In this document: piece after piece, positions 39,849-47,913 of the stretch | Position numbering within the stretch: position 1 is the first letter of the stretch | Layout: each line of letters begins with the position of its first letter | From: RYN-230 sp963782185 | GTDB taxonomy: Bacteria; Actinomycetota; Actinomycetes; Streptosporangiales; Streptosporangiaceae | Direction of reading: 5' to 3' | Length of the DNA stretch: 64,000 bases | NCBI GenBank assembly: GCA_963782185.1 | Contig: CAWAJB010000020.1 | Span: forward strand, 248,001 to 312,000 | Position numbers and translations under genes: made by a program | Notes under the pieces: model-generated | The model's input: only the letters and a program-made list of their open reading frames with translations | What the model was told of the DNA's origin: nothing | The model's database searches: none

Positions 39849-42024
39849 TGTTGCCGTCCTCGGGATCGTCACGGCCCAGCCGGGTGATCGCGGTCTCGGT
39901 GCGGGCAGGGACACCGGCGCCGCGGACGACGTTTCCTGTGCTGGCCGCAGGTGCGCCGGCGTGTGGCGCCTCGCCGACGGCGGTGATGATGGCGTCGAGG
40001 GCGGCGGCTTCCCGGCGGCGCCCGGCCAGCCACACGTTGCCGGGGGTCATCGGGGTGCCGGTGCGCTTGGTGAAGGCGTTCTGGCGGTCGTCGATGAGTT
40101 GCAGGGTGCGGTTCTTCTGGACGCGCAGTTCAGGTAGGAACGTGACGTCGGTGGCGAACTTATCGCAGGTCAGGCAGGCGTTGCCGCGGTCGCAGGATTG
40201 GCGGGGCGGCAGCAGGCACCACCCGTTGGGGAGGATCCGGTCGGTGCGCTTGTCCAGTTGCAGCATGTCGTAGAGGTCCTGGGCGTCCGTCTCGATGTCG
40301 CGGGCGGCGGCGGTGACCTTGCGGTAACGCAGGAATTCTGCTTCCGCGGTCGCGGCCAGCGTCTGGGCGTAGTGCATCGTCATCGCCGGGGATAGGTGGC
40401 CGAGGTAGCGCTGCACGACATGGATCGGCACCCCGGCGTTCAGCAGGCTGGTGGCCTTGGAATGGCGGAACCGGTGAGTGCGCTGGAAGTCCACCAGGCG
40501 GCCGGTGGCATCGCGCAGGTTCAGCCGCTGCGCCAGTTCGGTGACCGTCTTGTGCAGGGTCGCCGACACGTAGGGCCGGTCGGCGTTCCGGTTGAACAGC
40601 AGCCCGAGGAACAGGTATCTGGGGCGCGCGCCCGGTGCGGCATGCTCACTCAGCCAGGCCCTGGCCCATTCCTGTTGTTCCCCGATGATCGCGACGACCT
40701 CGGCGTCAACCAGCACTGTGTCCGGGGCTCCGTCGATCTTCGTCTGCTGGTAGCGGAGCCGGGCGGCGAGCGCGTCCGGATCGCTGGACTGCGGCCTGGT
40801 GGCGATCGGCGCCAGCGGGTCGACGTCCAGCATGAGGATCTCGCTGATGCGGCGGCCGAGCCGGGCTTGCAGCATCATGATCCGCATGGCCTGCGGGTCA
40901 CCAAGACCGCCAGCACTGACCGGTTCACCGAGCAGGCCGATCCCTCCCATGATCTCCGTCATGGTCGGGTCGTCGATGATGTCGGCGCCCGGGTCGCGCC
41001 GGCGCGGACGGGGAAGTTCCCGGCGCCGGTAGAAGCCGGCATGCTCAGCACCCAGATCCCGCCATCGCGGCTCACCCACCGCCACTGCGGCCTCATCTTT
41101 GTGATCGTGCATGAACAAGTAGAACTGCTCGACGCTGCCCAGCACCGCTTTGGCGTGCGACGGTGACACCTGCTGGCCTTTGGTGGGGCCGCGGCTGGCC
41201 TTGCTGGCCCGGACATGGCCGAGGAAGTCCTGCATCAGCAGGCGCACCTGGACCGGGCCGGCAGCCAGGCGGGGTTCGCTGATGCCACGGCCGGCCAGGA
41301 AGGCATCGAACACGGTCAGCGCGAACACCCGCTGGTCGAGGGTCAACCAGGACAGCGCGCCGGTCTCCAGCGACACCTTGCCATGCCATTGCGAAGCGTG
41401 ACGCAGCCATCGGGTGGTGAGGCGGTGGAAATGGATGGCCTGGCGCCCGAGCGGCTCATGCGGCCGGAGCGGGATCCGGCCGTCCTCCATCGGCTGCCAC
41501 GATTCCCGCTGCCACCACGGACGGGTGTCGTAGGCCAGGTCCAGCAACCACAAGAACCGGAGCAGCACCTGGCGCATCTGCATGATCGACGATGGGGCGG
41601 GGAGTTTTGCCCGTCGCCGGTGCACGGCCAGCGGGAGTTCCTGCAACCAGGTGCGCGCCGGCAGGTTCATGAGCGACTGCGGCGCCCTGGCCCCATGATC
41701 GGCGGCGACTTCGGTGAGGCGGCGGACCAGCATGACGGTGCCGGGCATCTGGACCCGGCCGCCCAGTTCGATGATCCGGAACATGCACCAGGTCACCTCA
41801 TGGCGCATCGGCTCAGGCAGAGCGCTGACATCTGCCACCTCGCGTGACTTGCCGCCGGTGGCGAAGCCACCCCGGTAGCGGCCGGGAACCGTGTCCGCCG
41901 ACAGCCGGGGCAGCCGGAACTCCGGCGGCACAGACTCCCACAGGCGAACCAGAATCGCGGCGTCATGCCTGTGGCTGGAGGTCTCCCAGTAATCCATCAG
42001 CTCCTCGGCGCTGATCCCGTTCAC
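39838..42024 (-). CDS. tnpB: Tn554 TnpB-like tyrosine recombinase
   Basis: 728 residues, larger than Tn554 TnpB (~630). GTG 42024 overlaps the tnpA stop (GTGA). The catalytic core includes Arg in QARLGRRISEILML, HRFRHSKATSLLNAG (His and Arg), YLGHLSPAMTMHY with the Tyr nucleophile. A Cys-rich zinc-like knuckle (CDRGNACLTCDKF) follows, a TnpB trait. It is expected to act together with TnpA on the two element ends. Confidence 0.93.
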   Translation of the reverse strand: MNGISAEELMDYWETSSHRHDAAILVRLWESVPPEFRLPRLSADTVPGRYRGGFATGGKSREVADVSALPEPMRHEVTWCMFRIIELGGRVQMPGTVMLVRRLTEVAADHGARAPQSLMNLPARTWLQELPLAVHRRRAKLPAPSSIMQMRQVLLRFLWLLDLAYDTRPWWQRESWQPMEDGRIPLRPHEPLGRQAIHFHRLTTRWLRHASQWHGKVSLETGALSWLTLDQRVFALTVFDAFLAGRGISEPRLAAGPVQVRLLMQDFLGHVRASKASRGPTKGQQVSPSHAKAVLGSVEQFYLFMHDHKDEAAVAVGEPRWRDLGAEHAGFYRRRELPRPRRRDPGADIIDDPTMTEIMGGIGLLGEPVSAGGLGDPQAMRIMMLQARLGRRISEILMLDVDPLAPIATRPQSSDPDALAARLRYQQTKIDGAPDTVLVDAEVVAIIGEQQEWARAWLSEHAAPGARPRYLFLGLLFNRNADRPYVSATLHKTVTELAQRLNLRDATGRLVDFQRTHRFRHSKATSLLNAGVPIHVVQRYLGHLSPAMTMHYAQTLAATAEAEFLRYRKVTAAARDIETDAQDLYDMLQLDKRTDRILPNGWCLLPPRQSCDRGNACLTCDKFATDVTFLPELRVQKNRTLQLIDDRQNAFTKRTGTPMTPGNVWLAGRRREAAALDAIITAVGEAPHAGAPAASTGNVVRGAGVPARTETAITRLGRDDPEDGNSDR

Positions 42025-43244
42025 GAGCGCACCCCGGTCTGCTCGCCGTCAGCGGCCCGCCACCCGGCGGTGAACGACGCCCACTCCGTGACCGCCCGCA
42101 GATCCGCCTCCTCGGTGACGTGGGCATACATCTCCAGCGTGGTCTGCACGTCGGCGTGACCGAGCCGCCGGGACACCACATGCACCGGCACCCCGGCCAG
42201 CAACAGGGCAGTCGCGTGGGAATGACGCATCCAGTGCGGCGTCCAGCCTGCCGGGACCTGCCCGGCCAGCTCCCGGCGCAACCGCTCCACCAGGTCATAA
42301 ACAGACTCTGGCCGCCATGGGGCGAACCGGGTGCCGCCCGCCAGATTCACGAACACGTGCGCGGCATCCAGATCCGGGACCGCGAGATCAGCACCGGCAT
42401 CGCACAGCCGCCACAGGTACTCCCCGTAAAGGCGGTCCAGCTCATCGGAGATGAACAAGCGCCGGCAGCGGCCGCCTTTGACCCGCACCCCGTGCGGGTG
42501 GTCTCGCGGCATGACCTCGATGAACGGGGTGTCGCCGCGGCCGGTATGCCAGTCACGGTGCAACAGCCCGAGCGCTTCCCCCAGCCGCAGGCCCGTCTCG
42601 GCCAGAAGCGACCACAGCAAACGATCCCTCACCCGGCCGCTCCACTGCCCAGACGCCGCATCGAAGGCCGCGCACGCATCGCAGATCGCGCCGATCTGCC
42701 AGGGCGTGAGTACCGGTGCCGGCACATGCCGGGGGACGTGGACCCGGATCACCGGCCGCTGCCGGCCCCTCTTACGGGCCACATGCTCCAGCATCGGCTT
42801 ATAGGCCTCCCGGCCACCGTGCACGACCCGCATCAGATCACGGCCGAGCGCGACACCGTTGCCCTCATGGAACCGGTAGAAGGAGGTCACCGCCCGCAGC
42901 CGCGTGCTGATCGTGGACTCAGCGAACCGGGAAACACGCGGCTCGATCGACAGCACATCCGGGCCATCCCCACCGCGCAGCCACGCCAGGAACCCACCGA
43001 CATCGGCGAGTGTCAGCTCATCCCACGCCAGATCGAACACGCCCAGGTAGCTCCACCACAGCGCCAGCGCCCGCGCATACGACTTCACCGTGTTCGGCGA
43101 CGTGCCCTGCACCCGCAAGAACTCCAGGAACTCCTCAGCCTGGCCGATCACCACGTGATCGCCGCCAAGCACCGTCCACGTCATCTCCGAGCCGGGCACG
43201 ATCAGCCGCTGCACCCGGCACGCCACCCCGTCAATCTCCGTCAC
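42021..43244 (-). CDS. tnpA: Tn554 TnpA-like tyrosine recombinase
   Basis: 407 residues starting at GTG 43244. A SAM-like N-terminal DNA-binding domain (FLEFLRVQGTSPNTVKSYAR) precedes the catalytic domain: Arg in LLAETGLRLGEALGL, His-x-x-Arg as HWMRHSHATALLLAG, RRLGHADVQTTLEMYAHV with the Tyr nucleophile. All catalytic residues are present, so it should be active. It is the first gene of the four-gene operon and starts about 110 bp from the right end. Confidence 0.95.
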   Translation of the reverse strand: MTEIDGVACRVQRLIVPGSEMTWTVLGGDHVVIGQAEEFLEFLRVQGTSPNTVKSYARALALWWSYLGVFDLAWDELTLADVGGFLAWLRGGDGPDVLSIEPRVSRFAESTISTRLRAVTSFYRFHEGNGVALGRDLMRVVHGGREAYKPMLEHVARKRGRQRPVIRVHVPRHVPAPVLTPWQIGAICDACAAFDAASGQWSGRVRDRLLWSLLAETGLRLGEALGLLHRDWHTGRGDTPFIEVMPRDHPHGVRVKGGRCRRLFISDELDRLYGEYLWRLCDAGADLAVPDLDAAHVFVNLAGGTRFAPWRPESVYDLVERLRRELAGQVPAGWTPHWMRHSHATALLLAGVPVHVVSRRLGHADVQTTLEMYAHVTEEADLRAVTEWASFTAGWRAADGEQTGVRS

Positions 43245-43353
43245 GGACGGTAACGTACTCGCTACAGATCATCCGGCTGTGACGGACACGCCGACGGGAA
43301 AAACACCCCGTCACCAGTCGTCGCAGACGCAGCTTCCCCAACCCCGGATTACT

Positions 43354-44400
43354 AGCGACTACTGGAAGCCGGTGTTTTATGTACTGGAGGCAGCCGGGTT
43401 CGAGACGTGGCTGGTCAACGCCAGGGATGTGAAGCACCTGCCTGGCCGGCCGAAGACGGACAAGCTCGATTGCATCTGGTTGTGCAAGGTCGCGGAGCGG
43501 CAGATGCTCCGCCCCAGCTTCGTGCCGCCGCCGCCGATCCGGCAGCTGCGGGATGTGTCCAGGTACCGGGCCGACCTGGTCGCTGCCCGAACGGCGGAGA
43601 AGCAGCGGGCGGAGAAGCTGCTGGAGGACGCCTGCATCAAGCTGTCGGTGGTGGCCACCGACATCTTCGGGGTCTCGGGCCGGGCGATGATGGCTGCGCT
43701 GATCGCCGGGCAGCGTGACCCGAAGGTGCTGGCGCAGCTGGCCCGGGCCAGGATGCGGGCCAAGATCACCGCGCTGGAGGAGGCGTTCACCGGGCATTTC
43801 ACTGATCACCATGCGTTCTTGCTGGGCAAGATGCTGGCGCGGGTTGACCAGATCAGCGGGGACATCGCTGACCTGGACGCGAAGATCGAGGAGCTGGTCG
43901 CCCCTTTCGCCTCAGCGGTGGCCCGGCTGGATGAGGTCCCCGGGATCGGGCCTGTGGCCGCAGCGGCGATCATCGCCGAGATTGGCGTGGACATGAGCCG
44001 GTTTCCCACCCCCGGCCACCTCGCCTCGTGGTCGAAGTTCGCGCCGGGGGTGAAGGAGTCCGCGGGGAAGAAGAAGGGCAAAGGCTCCACCGGGCACGGC
44101 GACCCTTACCTGGCCCGTGTCCTCGGCGAGGCCGCCGTCAGTGCCGCTAAGACCGATACCTTCCTCGGCGAGCGGTACCGCCGCATCGCGCGCCGCCGGG
44201 GCAAGAAGAAAGCCATCGTCGCGGTGGGCAGGTCCATCCTCGTCATCATCTGGCACTTGCTGTCTGACCCACAGGCCCGTTTCAATGACCTCGGCCCGGG
44301 CTTTTACGACAGCCGGATCAGCAACAGCCGCAAGATGCGCAACCACGTCGGCCAGCTCGAAGCCCTCGGTTACAAGGTCACCCTGGAACCCGCCGCCTGA
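43354..44400 (+). pseudogene. IS110-family transposase, 3' part (interrupted)
   Basis: Starting at SDYWKPVFYVLEAAGFETWL the frame holds the two remaining DEDD aspartates (KTDKLDCIWLCKV), the DUF/Tnp_20 domain (EVPGIGPVAAAAIIAEIG), the conserved KGKGSTGHGDPYLARVLGEA with the nucleophilic-serine region, and the end KVTLEPAA. The frame continues exactly from codon ACG at 39008-39010. The fragment itself lacks a start. Confidence 0.95.
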
Positions 44401-44655
44401 TCTGCGGGTTCACTCCAACCCGGCTCCGCTGCGCTCCGCCGGGTGCTGCCGCGCGCCCGGCGGAACTCCGATTTTCGGATTTGGGTCTGACATTTCTGCT
44501 GCCGGGCCGCCTGACTTGAGATGATCTTGTTTGTGCTGCTGCTCGGCCCGGATTGCGTGTTCGGCCTGGGTCGGGACGTGCGGGACCGCTGTGGTGATCG
44601 TGCCTGATGAGCGAGGAGGCGGCGAGCGGGTGGTAGCCCGGGTGCTGCGCGCTGG
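44401..44655. other. Non-coding right end of IS110-like element
   Basis: No gene is recognised. IS1111-group relatives carry their guide RNA at this side, so it is the second place to seek one. The outer border of the element is not visible, as IS110 elements lack terminal inverted repeats. Confidence 0.35.
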
Positions 44656-46149
44656 TTATGGCGGGGCGGCGAGGCTGGCGAGGGTCTGGCGGCGGCGCTT
44701 GCGGGTTTTCGGCGGGAGCCCGGCGGCGGTCCGGCGGTTGTTCTCGTCCTGGCGGGCGTGCCAGGCGGCGAGGATGCGCTGGTTGCGGACGGTGAGCAGG
44801 CAGGCGAGCCACAGCGCGAGCGGGGTCAGTCCGGTCAGGCGGCACCAGCCGCGGGCGATGGTGGTGGTGGCGGGGTCCTTGATGGTGGCGAAGGTGCGCT
44901 CGGCGCCGGTGCGGCGGGCGTAGGAGCGGCGGTGCTCTTTTGAAGGGTAGTCGTGTTTCTGCCGGGTCTTCGCCGCGACCTGCGGCGGGACGGTGATGGT
45001 CTGCTGGGTGCAGCAGGCTGGCGGCTGCTGCGGCGGGGTGAGGATCTCCGGGCGGCCGCGATCCAGTTTCATCGAGTCCGGCCGGCTGGGGCAGCGGATC
45101 TTGCCCATGACGGCGGGGCACATGACGCGGTGGTAGCCGTCGGCGTCATCAGCGCTGGTCCGGCCGAGCTTGTGCCGTGCTAGCTCGGCGGTCTGCTGGT
45201 CGTGCGCGGCAGTCTGCTCCGCGGTCGCGGCGGGGGCCAGCGGGCTGAGTTCCAGCAGCGGTCTGGGCGTGGCCGGGCAGTAGAGGTTTCCGTTGGCGAT
45301 GATCGCGCCGTGGTGGGTGCCCTTGGGCCCGCGGTCGCTGGGGTGCAGATCCTGGATGAGCTGGGCGCCGGCCTGGCGGAGCGGGATGGCCCAGGCGGCG
45401 GCGTCGCGGTGGGCGTAGCCGGAGTCGTCGAGGATGTCGCCGAGGCTGATGCCGGCCGCGGGCATGCGGGTCAGGACCCTGGCGAGGGCGCGGACCGGGT
45501 CCAGCTCGCAGGAGGACAGGGTCATCCGGCGGGCCAGCTCAGGCACGGCCGGGCCGTGCTCGTCGCGGGTCATGGTGCCAGCGGACAGGTAGAAGCCGAA
45601 GAACATCTCGCCCTTCGGGCCGGGCAGGTTGGAGTTGCGGTGCCCCCAGTGCGCCTCAGGGTCGGTGCACTCGGTTGTCCCGTGCCGCGGCGGGCGGGAC
45701 CAGGTCTCCACATCGGTCCAGTCCACGGCCAGCGCGGCGGAGGCGTCCTTGTGCTCTGCGGGGATGCTGGCTTCCAGCAGGTCATCGCAGGCGCCGGCGA
45801 GGGCGCCGGAGGGGGCGCCGTCGGGATGCTCTTTGGCCAGCGCACCGGCCACGAGGTTAAAGGTGCGCTCGGCCTGCCGGTAGGTGAGCTGGTGCGGGCC
45901 GGTCCTCCACTCTTCCGCGATGCCGAGCCGTGCCTGGTCATCGGCGGGCAGGGTGGTCAGCGCCGCGTGCACCCTGGTCAGGTGCGCGGGCCGGTCATCA
46001 TCGAGGGCGAGCATCATCCCGGTCAGTAAGGCGCGGGCGGTCAGCTGGCGGTGCCGCACGCCCATGGGCAGCAGCGCCTCGATGGCCGCCGCGACGCCGG
46101 AGCCGTCGATGAGGTCCTCGATTGCGGTGAGCGCGGCCGGGCCGGTCAC
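44656..46149 (-). CDS. DDE-type transposase-like protein
   Basis: 497 residues. ATG 46149 overlaps the stop of the integrase-like gene (ATGA). An N-terminal helical part (GVRHRQLTARALLTGMMLAL) is followed by AVDWTDVETWSRPP (first Asp), GDILDDSGYAHRD (second Asp), and YARRTGAERTFATIKDPATT (Glu), a plausible RNase-H-like DDE triad. Between them LYCPATPRPLLEL and C-x-x rich CPAVMGKIRCPSRPDS suggest an inserted zinc-binding part. The closest IS family is not clear to me (IS1182/ISNCY-like). No terminal inverted repeats were found. Confidence 0.75.
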   Translation of the reverse strand: MTGPAALTAIEDLIDGSGVAAAIEALLPMGVRHRQLTARALLTGMMLALDDDRPAHLTRVHAALTTLPADDQARLGIAEEWRTGPHQLTYRQAERTFNLVAGALAKEHPDGAPSGALAGACDDLLEASIPAEHKDASAALAVDWTDVETWSRPPRHGTTECTDPEAHWGHRNSNLPGPKGEMFFGFYLSAGTMTRDEHGPAVPELARRMTLSSCELDPVRALARVLTRMPAAGISLGDILDDSGYAHRDAAAWAIPLRQAGAQLIQDLHPSDRGPKGTHHGAIIANGNLYCPATPRPLLELSPLAPAATAEQTAAHDQQTAELARHKLGRTSADDADGYHRVMCPAVMGKIRCPSRPDSMKLDRGRPEILTPPQQPPACCTQQTITVPPQVAAKTRQKHDYPSKEHRRSYARRTGAERTFATIKDPATTTIARGWCRLTGLTPLALWLACLLTVRNQRILAAWHARQDENNRRTAAGLPPKTRKRRRQTLASLAAPP

Positions 46150-47066
46150 CGGCTGCTCCGGCCGAGCAGGGCCACCGCCTCGGCCTCGTCACCGGGCGGC
46201 AGGGTGGCGGTGATGTCGCCGAGCCGCTGGGAGCAGGTGATCCCGGCGGCATGCAGGAACGTGGCCAGCCCGAGCAGCTGGGCGCAGTCGGCCAGCCAGG
46301 TGGCGCGCAGCCGGCTGGTGTCCAGGCGGGGCAGCCCGGCGCCGCCGGCCAGCGACCGGGCCAGCGGGTTCGTGATGTTATGCCGCTGCGGGCTGGTGCC
46401 GCCGGTGACCAGGTTCTGGCCGGCGAACTGCGCCGCAGCGAGCAGGATCTCGTGGTAGCGGGCCAGGACCGGCACTGTCCGCGGCCGGGTGCCGTGCACC
46501 TCGGCTACTACGCCGCCGGACCGGCGGCAGATGTCGGTGCCGCGGACGGCGCGCAGGTCGGCGCGGATCAGCCCGGCGCCCGCCCCGAGGCAGACCAGCC
46601 CGGCGGCGCGCATCCGCCGTGCCCGTGTCGGCTGCGCGTCAGCGAGGGCGAGGTAGCCGTCGATCTCCGTCGGCGTATAGGGCGCCTTGGCGCGCTCGCG
46701 GGGCAGTGGCGCGTCCGCCGGGGCCAGCGCGGGAACGACTGCCCGGGCCAGGAACCGCAGGTTCGTGCGCAGCGTCCGCCGGGTCACGCCCGTCAGGCCC
46801 GGCGCATGCGCGGTGAACCGCTCGATCACCGACGGGTGCAGCAGCACCTCCGGCACCGGCTCCAGCCCGAGCCCGATCGCCCAGTCCGCGAGCCTGCCCG
46901 CCGCCCACAGCAGGTTCTTCGCCCGGTCCCGCCCGCCCGGCGCAGCCTGCAACACGACCTGCCGGGCGAACGCCGCGGCCTGCGCCGTCACCGGCGACGG
47001 CCGCCAGGACGCGATATAGCCGGTGGCCTCCGGCCCCGGCAACACGAGCGCTTCCCGCCCGCTCAT
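46146..47066 (-). CDS. Tyrosine-recombinase-fold protein without nucleophile
   Basis: 306 residues. The N-terminal half (PSVIERFTAHAPGLTGVTRR, TLRTNLRFLARAVVP) looks like the SAM-like core-binding domain. The catalytic half shows an Arg-I-like block (GAGAGLIRADLRAVRGTDI) and a degraded box II (DTSRLRATWLADCAQLLGLA), but the box-II histidine, the LGH motif and the terminal tyrosine are missing. It cannot recombine DNA by the usual chemistry and may bind DNA or help the coupled DDE protein. It is divergent from DUF6788 with only 21 bp between start codons. Confidence 0.75.
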   Translation of the reverse strand: MSGREALVLPGPEATGYIASWRPSPVTAQAAAFARQVVLQAAPGGRDRAKNLLWAAGRLADWAIGLGLEPVPEVLLHPSVIERFTAHAPGLTGVTRRTLRTNLRFLARAVVPALAPADAPLPRERAKAPYTPTEIDGYLALADAQPTRARRMRAAGLVCLGAGAGLIRADLRAVRGTDICRRSGGVVAEVHGTRPRTVPVLARYHEILLAAAQFAGQNLVTGGTSPQRHNITNPLARSLAGGAGLPRLDTSRLRATWLADCAQLLGLATFLHAAGITCSQRLGDITATLPPGDEAEAVALLGRSSR

Positions 47067-47087
47067 ACTGCAGATATACAGTAAGAG
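47067..47087. promoter_or_regulatory. 21-bp divergent intergenic palindrome
   Basis: Between two divergent ATGs lie only 21 bases, AT-rich, with TACTG (47066-47070) and CAGTA (47079-47083) as inverted half sites around GATATA. It leaves no room for two normal promoters, so promoters must lie within the opposite genes, or the site is an operator. Confidence 0.5.
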
Positions 47088-47510
47088 ATGACCAGGATCA
47101 CGGACCTATGCCACCCTGAAGCCGTGCGTGTCGCCGCCAGCCACCAGGCCGAAGCCCGCCAGATCGCCGCCGAGCTCGCCGCCATCGCCCGCACCGGCAT
47201 GATCCTGCCCGGCTCCATCACCGAACGGCACACCCGCTGCGGCCACCGCAACTGCGCCTGCCACGCCGCCCCGCCCCGCCTGCACGGCCCCTACTGGCAA
47301 TGGACCCGCAAGATCGCCGCCAAGACCATCTGCCGCTGGCTCAGCCCCGAGCAGCACCACGACTACCAGGCCTGGATCGACAACGACCGGCGGCTGCGCG
47401 AACTGCTCACCCGGCTCGAAGCACTCGGAACCGCCGCCCTCGACGCCGACCCCCGCTGGCAGCGCAACCCCCGGGCAGCCCCCGGCAAAACCCAGCAGAC
47501 CAGCACATAA
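47088..47510 (+). CDS. DUF6788-family protein
   Basis: 140 residues. Core: ITERHTRCGHRNCACHAAPP, RLHGPYWQWTRKIAAKTICR and WLSPEQHHDYQAWIDNDRRL. The Cys/His cluster CGHRNCACH suggests a zinc ribbon, and the rest is helical. DUF6788 proteins are commonly found beside recombinases and transposases, and are probably DNA-binding accessories; the function is not established. It is divergent from the integrase-like/DDE pair. Confidence 0.8.
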   Translation: MTRITDLCHPEAVRVAASHQAEARQIAAELAAIARTGMILPGSITERHTRCGHRNCACHAAPPRLHGPYWQWTRKIAAKTICRWLSPEQHHDYQAWIDNDRRLRELLTRLEALGTAALDADPRWQRNPRAAPGKTQQTST

Positions 47511-47580
47511 CACCGTGGGCACGGTCCGCTTAACCCGTGAGCGGCACCCCGGTCATCCCGCAAACGGCCAGGTCACGCCC

Positions 47581-47594
47581 AAACGTGAAGACCT
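47581..47594 (-). repeat. 14-bp inverted repeat, right copy
   Basis: Exact reverse complement of 38522-38535, 71 bases after the DUF6788 stop. Confidence 0.5.
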
Positions 47595-47656
47595 GACCCC
47601 TCCAGACCTGGGCTTATGCCAGTTCCGGGCTGCCTCGTGAAGGCTGTTTCAGGGCC

Positions 47657-47678
47657 ATGTTTGCTCCACGTTTGCTCG
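47657..47678 (+). repeat. 22-bp repeat, right copy
   Basis: ATGTTTGCTC-like tandem half units, 19 of 22 identical and same orientation as 38324-38345. Confidence 0.5.
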
Positions 47679-47803
47679 TCAGTCCGGACCTAGTCGTCCG
47701 GGCTGGCGAGCACGCCCCGTGAGGCCCCTGCCGATGGTTATACACAGCGTGACATCTGGCGAAAGGCGCAGGTAGAAGGCTCGCTGCTGATGCGGCGCCA
47801 GGC

Positions 47804-47894
47804 TGTAGGGAACAGACGAAGATGAGCAGCGCGACCTGGGACGTTGTGCGTAGTTGAGCAGTGCCTGGAGAAGGCTGGCTCGTGTAGTTGAGCA
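47804..47894. repeat. Left end of Tn7-like element (three TnsB-type sites)
   Basis: Terminus at 47804, then AGATGAGCA (47820-47828), TAGTTGAGCA (47851-47860) and TAGTTGAGCA (47885-47894), spaced 31 and 34 bp. tniQ ends 19 bp further in. Confidence 0.75.
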
Positions 47895-47913
47895 TTCGGT
47901 GTCGGCACCGTTG

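Larger units (their letters stand above)
39011..43353 (-). mobile_element. Tn554-like element inserted in IS110 transposase
   Basis: 4,343 bp separate the two halves of the transposase; deleting them (39011-43353, or up to two bases to the left at both ends) restores the reading frame exactly. Near the ends are 12-bp inverted repeats with one mismatch (39017-39028, 43340-43351), each flanked outside by CTAGCG (39011-39016, 43352-43357). The element carries tnpA, tnpB and tnpC in the Tn554 order with overlapping genes, plus a fourth small gene. Tn554-type elements use site-specific tyrosine recombinases and insert at fixed sites, fitting the clean junction in a conserved codon stretch. Confidence 0.9.
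47511..47803. other. Gene-free spacer with repeat copies
   Basis: No gene. It holds the right copies of the 14-bp inverted repeat (47581-47594) and of the 22-bp direct repeat (47657-47678), and ends at the left terminus of the Tn7-like element. Confidence 0.5.

Noticed and set aside
39390..39887. 165-codon plus-strand frame over tnpC
   Set aside because: Its start (MTGVIVLADG) only mirrors the palindrome shared with the 107-residue gene; the rest is antisense to tnpC.
44117..44524. 135-codon frame over the end of the IS110 transposase
   Set aside because: Ser/Arg/Pro-rich shadow frame of the transposase without a ribosome site.
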